Counted from the stretch's first letter, positions 1-8,689 are shown. The stretch is 18,004 nucleotides of DNA from Glacieibacterium sp038210595 (GCA_038210595.1 JBBQWN010000040.1:1-18004); one strand, 5' to 3'. Translations and numbers: made by a program. The notes: a model not told the origin generated them from the sequence alone.

Positions 1-75
1 TGGTGACCCCTACGGGAATCGAACCCGTGCTTCAGCCGTGAAAGGGCCGCGTCCTAACCGCTAGACGAAGGGGCC
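1..75 (-). tRNA. tRNA-Glu (anticodon UUC)
   Basis: Read on the minus strand this is a complete cloverleaf. It has a seven-pair acceptor stem (GGCCCCT with AGGGGTC, one G-U pair), a D arm beginning TCGTCTAGCGG, an anticodon loop CTTTCAC giving UUC, a T arm with GGTTCGATTCC, discriminator A and an encoded CCA at the window edge. It decodes GAA/GAG and also supplies glutamyl-tRNA for tetrapyrrole synthesis in alphaproteobacteria only where the C5 route is used. It is divergent from the glycine-rich PEPxxWA gene. Confidence 0.96.
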
Positions 76-88
76 GTTGCGGCAGGGC

Positions 89-117
89 GGGCTAATGCAG
101 TGCCGCCGCCGGGTCAA
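89..117 (-). promoter_or_regulatory. Candidate housekeeping promoter of tRNA-Glu
   Basis: On the minus strand a CTTGACC -35 region (core at 112-117) is followed after 17 bases by TAGCCC (89-94), or after 16 by TTAGCC. The first transcribed base would be about 6-8 bases before the tRNA 5' end. CTTGAC-type -35 boxes with weak -10 boxes are usual for alphaproteobacterial stable-RNA promoters. This is an inference from position and partial consensus only. Confidence 0.4.
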
Positions 118-119
118 GC

Positions 120-136
120 GGGCAACGTGGTCGCAA
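120..136 (+). promoter_or_regulatory. Weak sigma-54-like -24/-12 element upstream of PEPxxWA gene 1
   Basis: GGGCAACGTGGTCGCAA has GG (121-122) and GC (133-134) separated by exactly ten bases and keeps GGCA at -24 and T.GCA at -12. It lacks the full TGGCACG and TTGC boxes. It is listed because the other PEPxxWA-CTERM gene in this window has a strong sigma-54 site. The implied leader would be about 67 bases. It lies among repeated CAAC motifs and overlaps the tRNA-Glu promoter region, so it may be chance. Confidence 0.25.
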
Positions 137-212
137 CTTTATTGTCAACGGGTTCGTAACTAACTGGTGCCGGCAACGTTCTGACAAAGTATTGTAGCGT
201 AAGGCGTACCAC

Positions 213-751
213 GTGAACCCCATGCTTTCGAAATTAACGATGTGCGTCTGCGCGGCCGGCACCGGCGCGGCGCTGGTTCCGACGGCGCATGCCGTGCAGC
301 GGCACCTCGGGCCGCACGCGCGGCCGGCGGTGCACCGGGCCGCGACCGCCCCGCACATCGCCGCACCGGCGCTCACCAGCACCGATTGCCCGCCCGCCGT
401 GGCGTTGCTCGACGGCGGCCTCGGCGGCGCGTCCGGTGCGGCGCTGACCGGGACCGGCGTCCAGCCGGTGAGCAGCGACGGCTTCCCGTTCGGGCCCGGC
501 GGCAGCGACGCCGGCGGCGGCGGCTTCTTCCCCGGCGGTGGCTTCGGTGGCGGTTTCGGCGGCAGCGGCGGTGGCAGCGACGTCGGTGGCGGCGGCCTGC
601 CGGGCGGCTCCGGTGGCGGTATGCCGGGCGGCGGCGGTGGCGGTACCCCGCCGAGCGCCAGCAACGCCCCCGAACCGGCCAGCTGGGCCCTGATGGTCGC
701 CGGGTTCGCGGTCGCGGGCGGCGTCATGCGCGCCCGGACCCGCGCCGCCGC

Positions 752-755
<4 letters not shown>
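213..755 (+). CDS. Glycine-rich secreted PEPxxWA-CTERM sorting domain protein
   Basis: A 180-residue exported protein of unknown function. The N-terminus (residues 1-28) looks like a signal peptide ending in AHA. Residues about 97-146 are an extreme low-complexity Gly/Ser stretch. The C-terminus is a PEPxxWA-CTERM tripartite signal: PEPASWA at 153-159, a hydrophobic helix (ALMVAGFAVAGGVM), then an Arg-rich tail. Proteins with this signal are, by family knowledge, processed by an exosortase and delivered to the outer surface; no exosortase is nearby. The GTG at 213 is chosen because AAGG (201-204) lies eight bases upstream; an in-frame ATG at 222 is the alternative. Its TAA overlaps the recJ TAG on the opposite strand (752-755). 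The biased codons make the opposite strand open as well, but only this frame gives a coherent exported protein. Confidence 0.85.
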
Positions 756-2515
<1,760 letters not shown>

Positions 2516-2535
2516 AGGCGCGGCAGGGTAGGCGA

Positions 2536-2564
2536 TCGGCGGGGCGGTGTGAATCCCCCGCCGA
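2536..2564 (-). terminator. GC-rich stem-loop between the DUF885 gene and recJ
   Basis: A nine-pair perfect stem (TCGGCGGGG at 2536-2544 with CCCCGCCGA at 2556-2564) and an 11-base loop fill most of the 53-base gap. No T-run follows on either strand, so it may be an attenuator or an RNA-stabilising hairpin rather than a full intrinsic terminator. Confidence 0.4.
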
Positions 2565-2568
2565 CGAT

Positions 2569-4158
2569 CTAGGGCCGCACGGCCTCCGCGCCGATCAGCG
2601 CGACCGGCACGATGCCCGCCGCCTGGATGCGCGCCATCGTCGCCTTCAGGTCGAACGGCCGGCCGGCAATGTCGTCGGCGTGACTCTGGTCGGCGATCAG
2701 CCGGTCGAGCTGCAACTTGCCGATGATGTAGCTGGGGCCATAGCCGGGCTGGCGCGCATAGAGCAGCTGCTCGAAGCCGACGAGGCGGCTGTTCGGGTCG
2801 GACCAGCCGCGCGGCGTCCACCCGGCGTGGAACTTGCCCGCCTCGGCCAGCCCCATGTCGTTCGACTGGACGTAGAGCGACGCGAGCCCCCGCGCGGCGC
2901 GGTTGGCGAGCATGACCCACACCAGCTCGCGGCCGTGCGGCACGTCGTCGTACAGCCCGGCCTGCATGACCAGCTCCTCGTACGCCGTGGCAAAGCCCTC
3001 CGAGCGGTTCGAATAGATGTTGAACAGCGGCGGCAGGCGGCGGATGGCGCTGGTGTTCGGTTCCTCGCGGTAGCGCGCCAGGTCGATCCAGTGGCTGAAG
3101 TGGGAGATCAGCGGCAGCGGGTCCTGCGCGGTCACGTGGCTGAAGAAATCGCGCCGGTCGGGCGTCGCGAAATCGACGTCCTGATGCGCGATTGCCGCCG
3201 TCGCCCAGGGCGCGTCCGGCCCCAGCCCGGTTTCCGCCAGGAACCGGCTGAACCGCGCTTCCTTGGCGGTAACCAGTGCCTTGTAGGCGGCCGGGTCGGT
3301 CAGCGGCGCGACTGGCGGCAGCGCGCGGTTGCGCACCTCCTCGAGCCTGAGCGAGGCCAGCGACCGGTCGAGCTCGCGGCGCAGCAGCAGTACCTGTGCA
3401 TCCCAGTCGTAGGGCAGCAGCATGACGTGCTTGGCGTACCAGTTGTAATTGTCCTTGCCGACGCCGCTGGGGCCCAGGTGCTTCGGCGCTTCCGCCGCGA
3501 TCCATCCCGCGAAGTCATCGGTCGCGGCCTTGGCGGCGTCGATGGCGGCGAGCAGCGCCGGTGACGCGCCGGTCATCGTCGCGGGCACCCGGCCATCGAG
3601 CGTCCTGAGCACCAGCGTGCCGGCGCGCAGGCTGGCGAGCCCCGCGCTCTGCTCCTTGAAGGCGCGGTCGCCATAGACCCACAGATCGTGCGCGGTGCTC
3701 GGCGCCAGATTGCGCTTCGCCGCCGCCAGGTTGCCGGGGATGGCGGCCATCGCCTTCGTCAGCCGCGCATCGTCGGCGGCGCTCAGCGGGAATTTATAGT
3801 CGTACAGGTCGATATTCGGGAACGCCGACGGGCCTTCGTGGGCCGGCACGTCGCTCCAGTCGGCGAAGACATTGGCATAGAAGCTCGGGTCGCGCGCCCA
3901 GGGCTTCAGCACCCGCAGGTCGAAATCGAACCCCGCCAGCTCGGCCCCGACGACGCGGTAGTCGACCGAACCGTCCTTCAGCTTCGCATAGCGCGCCTGC
4001 CACGCCGGGAAGGCGGCCGCCTGCCGCGCCACCGCCGCCGGGCTATAGTCCGCGGTCTGCACCCAGCCGCGCCAGGCGGTGAAGAACTCGGGCAGCGTTT
4101 CCGCCGCTGCCGGGCCGCTCAGCCCCAGTGCCACCGCGCCTGCCAACATCCACTTCAT
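2569..4158 (-). CDS. Secreted DUF885 family protein, lacking a visible HExxPGHH motif
   Basis: A 529-residue exported protein with a clear signal peptide (residues 1-19, cleavage after PAAA). It matches DUF885 by the blocks GVGKDNYNWYAKHVMLLPY (232-250), RSEGFATAYEEL (385-396, the usual EGWALYAE block) and ARQPGYGPSYIIGK (468-481). DUF885 proteins are regarded as metallopeptidase-like. The zinc motif normally found some 30 residues before the EG block (HExxPGHH) is not recognisable here; the corresponding segment reads HFSHWIDLAR (353-362). Catalysis is therefore uncertain; it may be a divergent subfamily. The ATG at 4158 follows a purine-rich AGGGGGCGGG. That start lies only 15 bases past the CCA end of tRNA-Arg, so its mRNA is probably created or freed by tRNA processing. 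recJ follows on the same strand. Confidence 0.85.
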   Translation of the reverse strand: MKWMLAGAVALGLSGPAAAETLPEFFTAWRGWVQTADYSPAAVARQAAAFPAWQARYAKLKDGSVDYRVVGAELAGFDFDLRVLKPWARDPSFYANVFADWSDVPAHEGPSAFPNIDLYDYKFPLSAADDARLTKAMAAIPGNLAAAKRNLAPSTAHDLWVYGDRAFKEQSAGLASLRAGTLVLRTLDGRVPATMTGASPALLAAIDAAKAATDDFAGWIAAEAPKHLGPSGVGKDNYNWYAKHVMLLPYDWDAQVLLLRRELDRSLASLRLEEVRNRALPPVAPLTDPAAYKALVTAKEARFSRFLAETGLGPDAPWATAAIAHQDVDFATPDRRDFFSHVTAQDPLPLISHFSHWIDLARYREEPNTSAIRRLPPLFNIYSNRSEGFATAYEELVMQAGLYDDVPHGRELVWVMLANRAARGLASLYVQSNDMGLAEAGKFHAGWTPRGWSDPNSRLVGFEQLLYARQPGYGPSYIIGKLQLDRLIADQSHADDIAGRPFDLKATMARIQAAGIVPVALIGAEAVRP

Positions 4159-4173
4159 GCCCGCCCCCTGTCC

Positions 4174-4250
4174 TGGTGCGCCTGGAGGGAATCGAACCCC
4201 CGACCTCCGGTTTAGGAAACCGCTGCTCTATCCGGCTGAGCTACAGACGC
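4174..4250 (-). tRNA. tRNA-Arg (anticodon CCU)
   Basis: Read on the minus strand this is a 77-base cloverleaf with acceptor stem GCGTCTG paired to CAGGCGC (one G-U pair), D arm TAGCTCAGCCGGATAGAGC, anticodon loop TTCCTAA giving CCU (4214-4216), T arm GGGTTCGATTCCC, discriminator A and encoded CCA. It reads AGG. It sits 17 bases after the S10 carboxypeptidase stop and 15 bases before the DUF885 start, all on the same strand, with no room for a separate promoter downstream of the peptidase gene. Confidence 0.96.
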
Positions 4251-4267
4251 TTGGATCCCGCCCTAGC

Positions 4268-5749
4268 CTATCGCTGGCGCTCGATAAAGCCGCGGATGTC
4301 GGCCGACAGCTTGGTCAGGTCGCTGGCGTGGACGTACATCATGTGCCCGGCCTGATAGTAATGAAACTCGACCCGTCCCGCCGGAAAGCCCGGGCGGTCG
4401 AGCGAATATTCGGCCCCGTAGAAGGGCGTCGCGAAATCGTAATAGCCCTGACCGACGAAGATCTTCAGGCCCGCGTTCTCGCGCAGCGCCCGGCTCAGAT
4501 ACGGCGCGACATTGACATAGACGCTGCGGCCGCCGCCGCGTCCCTCGCCCAGCTTCCAGTCCCAGTCGCCGACGCTGCCGATGGTGACATAGCTGCGGTC
4601 GGTCCGGTAGCCGAGGTCGCCGCGGGCATAGCTGTTGATCGCGGCGGTATAGGCCGCGTCGATGCCGTAGAAGCTGGGGTCGTTGTCGGGTTCCTCGCCC
4701 GCCCGGTCATAGTCGACGCCGGTGTAGCGGGTGTCGAGCCGGCCTACCGTCAGCCCGCGGTCGCGCAGCAGCTCCTTGTAGAAGCGGCCTGGATCGACGC
4801 GCAGGTTGGCGTTGTCGACAAAGGCCTCGCTCAGGCCCGTATAGCGCGCCAGCTGGCGCCGGATGGCGTCGTGCTCGGCCGGCGGCAGGGTGTTGCCCTT
4901 GGCCAGCGCGGCCAGATAGGGCCCCGTCGCCCACTCCCGCGCCTCGGCCAGGAACGGCTCGAGCGCGGGCGGCATCGGGTTCAGGTGCTTGTGGTAGAAG
5001 GCCGTCGCCGCCATCGACGGCAGGTTGAGCGGGTAGCGCAGCTCGTTGCCCTCGGTCTCCGACGCGGCGCCGAAGTCGAGGATGGTCGAGATCAGGATGA
5101 CGCCGTTCAGCGCGACGTCGTTGTAGCTGCCCTCCAGCTCGTGGGTGACCGCCGCCGAGCGGGTGGTGCCATAGCTTTCGCCGCCGAGGAACTTGGGCGC
5201 GTTCCAGCGGCCGTGCTCGTTCAGCCACAGGCGGATGAACGCCGCCACCGACTTGGCATCGGCGGTGACGCCCCAATAGGTCTTGGCCTCGGTCTTGCCG
5301 AGCGCGTGGGACCAGCCGGTGCCGACGGGGTCGATGAACACCAGGTCGGTCGCGTCGAGCAGGCTGTCGGGGTTGTCGACGATCGGGTAGGGCGGCGCGC
5401 CGTCGTCCCTGGCGTCCGGGATGTGCACCCGCTTCGGCCCGAACGCGCCCATGTGCAGCCACACCGAGCCCGACCCCGGACCGCCGTTGAACAGGAAGGT
5501 CACCGGGCGGCGCGGGTCGACCGGCCCGTCCTTGATGTAGCTGGTCGAGAAGATCGCCGCGGCGGGCTTGTCGTCCTTGTCCTTCAGGTAGGTCTCGCCG
5601 GCGATCGCGGTATAGGCGACCGCGACACCGCCGAAGACGCCCTTGTGATGGGTCACCGACACGGTCGGCGGCGGGACCGCGGCGTCGGGCTTCGCCTCCT
5701 CGGCGTGGAGCGGCGCGGCGAGCAGCAGCAGGGCGGCGAGCAATCTCAT
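4268..5749 (-). CDS. Secreted S10 family serine carboxypeptidase
   Basis: A 493-residue alpha/beta-hydrolase of peptidase family S10, predicted to trim C-terminal residues of peptides outside the cytoplasm. The signal peptide is residues 1-16 (LLLLAAPLHA). The oxyanion-region motif FNGGPGSGS is at 87-95. The catalytic triad is visible as Ser192 in GGESYG, Asp438 in YDFATP and His469 in AGHMMY. Length is normal for the bacterial S10 subfamily. The ATG at 5749 starts three bases after the DUF1178 stop codon (5753-5755), which points to translational coupling in the comF operon. It is followed by tRNA-Arg and another secreted protein of the peptidase-like DUF885 family, suggesting a peptide-scavenging role, which is inference. 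Confidence 0.93.
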   Translation of the reverse strand: MRLLAALLLLAAPLHAEEAKPDAAVPPPTVSVTHHKGVFGGVAVAYTAIAGETYLKDKDDKPAAAIFSTSYIKDGPVDPRRPVTFLFNGGPGSGSVWLHMGAFGPKRVHIPDARDDGAPPYPIVDNPDSLLDATDLVFIDPVGTGWSHALGKTEAKTYWGVTADAKSVAAFIRLWLNEHGRWNAPKFLGGESYGTTRSAAVTHELEGSYNDVALNGVILISTILDFGAASETEGNELRYPLNLPSMAATAFYHKHLNPMPPALEPFLAEAREWATGPYLAALAKGNTLPPAEHDAIRRQLARYTGLSEAFVDNANLRVDPGRFYKELLRDRGLTVGRLDTRYTGVDYDRAGEEPDNDPSFYGIDAAYTAAINSYARGDLGYRTDRSYVTIGSVGDWDWKLGEGRGGGRSVYVNVAPYLSRALRENAGLKIFVGQGYYDFATPFYGAEYSLDRPGFPAGRVEFHYYQAGHMMYVHASDLTKLSADIRGFIERQR

Positions 5750-5752
5750 CGG

Positions 5753-6172
5753 TCAGGCATCCGCCTTGGCGGGCACGGGAAACGGCAGCGGGTGCGCGGC
5801 GATGCCGTCGGCGGCCAGGCCCGCGGCCTCGGCGCGCGTCGCCTCGCCCCAGATGGCGCGCGTCGCGGCCTCGCCCGCGTCGATGGCGCGCGCCTCGGCG
5901 GCGAAGTCCTTGCCGACATAGTCGCAGCCCGCCAGCGCCGCCGCCTGCGCCGCCGCCATCGCCGCGAGGCCCTGCTTCACCTGCGCCGGCGACGGCCCGC
6001 GGTTTGACTTGGCCGGCACGGCCGGGGCCATCACGGCCTTGGCGACGTCGGCCGCGCCGCAGATCGGGCATGCCACCAGCCCGCGCGCGACCTGGCCCTC
6101 ATAGTCGCCCGACGAGCCGAACCACGCCTCGAAGACATGGCCCCCGCCGCACTTGAGGTCGAAGACGATCAT
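5753..6172 (-). CDS. DUF1178 family protein
   Basis: A 139-residue cytoplasmic protein of the DUF1178 family, whose function is not known. The N-terminus (MIVFDLKCGGGHVFEAWFG) and the CPIC knuckle at residues 35-38 are family hallmarks and look like a small rubredoxin-like metal-binding fold, with Cys8 and the CPIC pair as possible ligands. The rest is Ala-rich and helical. The ATG at 6172 overlaps the TGA of the upstream C-N hydrolase gene (ATGA), and the carboxypeptidase ATG follows three bases after its own stop. Pairing with a Nit-family hydrolase and a glutaredoxin is a recurrent alphaproteobacterial arrangement. Confidence 0.9.
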   Translation of the reverse strand: MIVFDLKCGGGHVFEAWFGSSGDYEGQVARGLVACPICGAADVAKAVMAPAVPAKSNRGPSPAQVKQGLAAMAAAQAAALAGCDYVGKDFAAEARAIDAGEAATRAIWGEATRAEAAGLAADGIAAHPLPFPVPAKADA

Positions 6173-6990
6173 GGTCCCGCAAACGCCCGCGCATTGGCCA
6201 GCGCCGGCACCCGCCCGCGCGCCGCCGCGACCGCGCCGAGGTCGAGGTCGACCGTCGCGATGCCCGCGCCCTCGCCCATGTCGAGCAGCACCTGCCCCCA
6301 CGGGTCGACGACCAGCGAATGGCCATAGGTGGCGCGCCCGTCCGCGTGGTGGCCCGACTGCGCCGCCGCGACGACGAAACAGCCGGTCTCGATGGCCCGC
6401 GCCCGCAGCAGCACGTGCCAGTGCGCCTGGCCCGTCGGCACGGTGAAGGCGGCGGGGATGCTCAACAGGTCCGCCCCCGCCTCCGCCAGCGCCCGGTACA
6501 GCGCCGGGAAGCGCACGTCATAGCAGACCGACAGGCCCAGCCGGCCCCACGGCGTCGCCGCCACCGCCGCCCGGCCGCCCGGCGCATAGCCCGCCGACTC
6601 GCGGTAACGCTCGCCGTTCGGCAGATCGACGTCGAACAGGTGAATCTTGTCATAGCGCGCGACGATTTCGCCTGCCGCATCGATCAGCAGCGAGCGGTTG
6701 ACCGGCAGCGCTGCCTCCGGCGACAGCAGCGCCAGCGACCCGAGCGCGACCCAGACACCGTGTTGCCGCGCCGCCGACCGCACCGCGGCCAGCACCGGAT
6801 CGTCCGCTTCGGTGCGCAGGCTCGCCGCCAGCCGCGCCCGGTCGCGGTCGAGCATGCCGCTCATCTCGGGGGTGAACACCAGCGCCGCGCCGTCGCCCGC
6901 CAGCGCCGCAATCCCGGCCACCAGCGCGCGCGCATTCTCGCCCGCATCGATACCGGTATTCGTCTGCAGAAGCCCGATCCGCAGGCTCAC
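6169..6990 (-). CDS. Nit-type carbon-nitrogen hydrolase (nitrilase superfamily)
   Basis: A 273-residue cytoplasmic amidase-like enzyme of the nitrilase superfamily, close to the Nit1/NIT2 branch that hydrolyses deaminated glutathione or omega-amides; the exact substrate is inferred. The Glu-Lys-Cys triad is visible: Glu42 in FTPEMSG, Lys115 in RYDKIHLF and Cys156 in SVCYDVRFP. DLPNGERYRESAGY (122-135) is the substrate-side loop typical of Nit proteins. The GTG at 6990 is chosen because it overlaps the glutaredoxin TGA as GTGA and gives the family N-terminus (SLRIGLLQTN). Its stop overlaps the DUF1178 ATG. The glutaredoxin next door fits a glutathione-repair role. Confidence 0.92.
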   Translation of the reverse strand: MSLRIGLLQTNTGIDAGENARALVAGIAALAGDGAALVFTPEMSGMLDRDRARLAASLRTEADDPVLAAVRSAARQHGVWVALGSLALLSPEAALPVNRSLLIDAAGEIVARYDKIHLFDVDLPNGERYRESAGYAPGGRAAVAATPWGRLGLSVCYDVRFPALYRALAEAGADLLSIPAAFTVPTGQAHWHVLLRARAIETGCFVVAAAQSGHHADGRATYGHSLVVDPWGQVLLDMGEGAGIATVDLDLGAVAAARGRVPALANARAFAGP

Positions 6991-7244
6991 GCGGCCAGCA
7001 GCGCGTCCAGCCGGCCGTCGCGGTCGGCGGCGGCAAGGTCGTCGCTGCCGCCGACGTGCGTGCCGCCGATGAAGATCTGCGGCACCGTCGTGCCGCCGTT
7101 GGCGCGCGCCAGCATCTCGGCCCGGACCGCCCCGCCCATGCTGATGTCGATCTCCTCGAACGCCAGGCCGCGCGCCTTCAGCAGCGCCTTGGCGCGCGTG
7201 CAATAGGGGCAGAAGAACTTGGTATAGACTTCGATGCGCGGCAT
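6987..7244 (-). CDS. grxC: Glutaredoxin 3 (GrxC type)
   Basis: An 85-residue single-domain dithiol glutaredoxin of normal length that uses glutathione to reduce disulfides. The active site CPYC is at residues 12-15, the cis-proline motif TVPQIFI follows the central helix, and the glutathione-binding GGSDDL lies near the C-terminus. The ATG at 7244 has GGAG eight bases upstream (7253-7256), within the final codons region of comF. Its TGA overlaps the GTG of the hydrolase gene. A longer upstream reading is rejected because it only extends into comF. Confidence 0.96.
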   Translation of the reverse strand: MPRIEVYTKFFCPYCTRAKALLKARGLAFEEIDISMGGAVRAEMLARANGGTTVPQIFIGGTHVGGSDDLAAADRDGRLDALLAA

Positions 7245-7260
7245 CTTGGGAACTCCAGCC

Positions 7261-8025
7261 TCAATCGTCGCGCACAACCCGGGCCCAGGTCAAGACATCG
7301 ACCCGCGCCGCCCCGGCGCGGCGCAGCATCCGCGCACAGGCATCGGCCGTCGCCCCGGTGGTCAAGACGTCGTCGACCAGCACGATGTTACGTCCCCGCA
7401 CTTGCTCCGGATGCGCCACCCGGAACGCCGCCCGCACATTGGTCGCCCGCGCGCGCCGCCCCAGCCCGCGGCTCAGCGCCGTGCGCCGCACCCGCACCAG
7501 CGCGTCGACCGCCAGCGGCGTGCCCGTCCGCTTCGCCAGCGCGCGCGCCAGCAGCGCCGCCTGGTTGAAGCCGCGCGACCGCAGCCGCGTGCCGTGCAGC
7601 GGCACCGGCACCAGCAGCGCGCCGCCGTCCCCGCCCCGAACCAGCGCGTCCGCCCCGGCGCGCGCCAGGTGCGGCGTCATCAGCCGCGCCAGATGCTGGC
7701 GGTCGCCGTGCTTGAACGCCAGCAGCACGTCGCGCGCCGCGCCTTCGTACGCCAGCGCCGCCCGCGCCGAGGCAAACTTCGGCGGCTTCAACAGGCACGC
7801 GCCGCACTGCGTCCCCGGCCCGCGGTCATGATCGAACGGCGTGCCGCAGCAGGCGCACTGCGGCGCGGTGATGAAGCGGAGCGTCGCCCAGCAGGTCTCG
7901 CAGAAGCGCCCGTCGTCCGCCACGATCGCCCGGCAGCCGGGGCAGCGCGGCGGCAGGATCAGGTCGAGAACGGCGATCGCGGCACGGCTGAACGGTCGTG
8001 CCACCGCCTGAATCGCCTGGATCAT
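7261..8025 (-). CDS. ComF family phosphoribosyltransferase-like protein
   Basis: A 254-residue ComF/GntX-type protein. The N-terminal zinc region has paired cysteines at 28/31, 42/45, 57/60 and 74/77. The C-terminal PRTase fold carries the PRPP-binding loop IVLVDDVLTTGAT (214-226) and the upstream block VPVPLHGTRLRSRGFNQ (139-155). ComF proteins are needed for DNA uptake in transformable bacteria, as a cytoplasmic partner of the uptake machinery; in others the role is unclear. It is the first gene of the operon comF-grxC-hydrolase-DUF1178-carboxypeptidase. The ATG at 8025 follows a GGGGGG stretch. A decayed second copy of its 5' third lies at 8393-8637. Confidence 0.93.
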   Translation of the reverse strand: MIQAIQAVARPFSRAAIAVLDLILPPRCPGCRAIVADDGRFCETCWATLRFITAPQCACCGTPFDHDRGPGTQCGACLLKPPKFASARAALAYEGAARDVLLAFKHGDRQHLARLMTPHLARAGADALVRGGDGGALLVPVPLHGTRLRSRGFNQAALLARALAKRTGTPLAVDALVRVRRTALSRGLGRRARATNVRAAFRVAHPEQVRGRNIVLVDDVLTTGATADACARMLRRAGAARVDVLTWARVVRDD

Positions 8026-8108
8026 GGCATGCCCCCCGACATCGCGCCGACGCTAGCGGCCCAGGCGATCCTGCGCCAGAGCGGGCCGGGCATGTCTGGG
8101 ATTGGTGG

Positions 8109-8327
8109 TTAGCTGCCGTCGGAGCGATGTACGGTGGGCATGAAGCGAAACAGCAGAACAAGTCCGCCCAACACCCAAGCGGCGTAAGCTTTCTTATCGT
8201 ACTCCCCGAGTGGAAACCAATCGAAGTGACTGTTTCCTGCGAGGAATGCGAAGACTACGAGGTAGCCCCCTGCGATCACGCGCTGAGCCGTAGTCGGTGG
8301 GGCAGGATGCCACTTAAGGCTGGACAT
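8109..8327 (-). CDS. Hypothetical small two-helix membrane protein
   Basis: A 72-residue ORF that I do not recognise. It has two hydrophobic stretches (about 16-31 and 47-63) joined by a polar, aromatic loop (HFDWFPLGEYDKK), consistent with a small inner-membrane hairpin protein. The surrounding 250 bases are clearly less GC-rich than the neighbours, which suggests acquired DNA. The ATG at 8327 is the likely start, though the ribosome site is weak. The same frame stays open upstream to 8525 through a decayed comF fragment, so a longer chimeric product cannot be excluded. It lies 83 bases upstream of comF on the same strand. Confidence 0.5.
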   Translation of the reverse strand: MSSLKWHPAPPTTAQRVIAGGYLVVFAFLAGNSHFDWFPLGEYDKKAYAAWVLGGLVLLFRFMPTVHRSDGS

Positions 8328-8392
8328 ACGGAAAATATGCCTGCCAGGCACAACGTCCACCCTTGGGCGGAAGCGGGCCGTCCGCTCTCGGC

Positions 8393-8637
8393 GTCCGCGC
8401 CGAGGCAAAGGCGGCGGCGCCAGCAGGCACGCCCCGCACTGCGTCCCCGGCCGCTGGTCATGGTCGAACGGCGTGCCGCTCCATGCGCACTGCAGCGCGG
8501 TGAGAAGCGCAGCGTCGCCCAGCACCCCTCACAGAACCGCCCGTCCTCACAGAACCGCCCGTCGTCCGCCACGATCGCCCGGCAGCCGGGGCAGCGCGGA
8601 GGGAGGTTCAGGTCGAGGATGGTCGTTGCGGCACCGC
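8393..8637 (-). pseudogene. Decayed partial duplicate of the comF 5' region
   Basis: On the same strand as comF, this stretch aligns by eye over most of its length with 7765-7985, the part of comF encoding the zinc-finger region. The copies share RCPGCR, ADDGRFCE, CWATLRF, GTPFDHD and RPGTQCGACLL or close equivalents. The copy is broken: a one-base deletion near 8503 (GTGAGAAGC against GTGATGAAGC in the real gene) shifts the frame between CWATLRF and GTPFDHD; an 18-base tandem duplication repeats DGRFCE; and a CACC zinc pair has become CAWS. The PRTase half is absent. It is interpreted as a relic of a duplication or insertion that separated comF from the divergent methyltransferase gene. Confidence 0.85.
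8527..8562. repeat. Two perfect tandem copies of an 18-base unit
   Basis: CCTCACAGAACCGCCCGT occurs at 8527-8544 and again at 8545-8562. On the minus strand it duplicates the codons for DGRFCE inside the comF relic; the functional comF has one copy. The unit length is a multiple of three, so this change alone did not break the frame. Confidence 0.95.
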
Positions 8638-8640
8638 AAA

Positions 8641-8668
8641 CGGGCCGGGGTCTCGCGACCCCCGCCCG
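8641..8668 (-). terminator. Hairpin terminator after the second PEPxxWA-CTERM gene
   Basis: CGGGCCGGGGTC (8641-8652) pairs with GACCCCCGCCCG (8657-8668), one mismatch, around a four-base loop that reads GCGA (a GNRA tetraloop) on the minus strand. It starts 21 bases past the gene's TGA and is followed on that strand by only a short TTT, so it is a plausible but weak intrinsic terminator. Confidence 0.6.
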
Positions 8669-8689
8669 CTCATGCGTCCGTCGGCCTGT

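Noticed and set aside
92..727. Proline-rich ORF on the minus strand opposite PEPxxWA gene 1
   Set aside because: The proline run is the reverse reading of the glycine codons; only the plus-strand product has a signal peptide and a PEPxxWA tail.
2516..3505. Long N-terminal extension of recJ
   Set aside because: The sequence is an out-of-frame reading of the DUF885 gene; the RecJ family N-terminus begins at the ATG at 2515.
8029..8112. Start of a plus-strand gene (MPPDIAPTLAAQAIL...) upstream of comF, possibly cut by the insert
   Set aside because: Only 27 codons, no recognisable family and no ribosome site; more likely chance.
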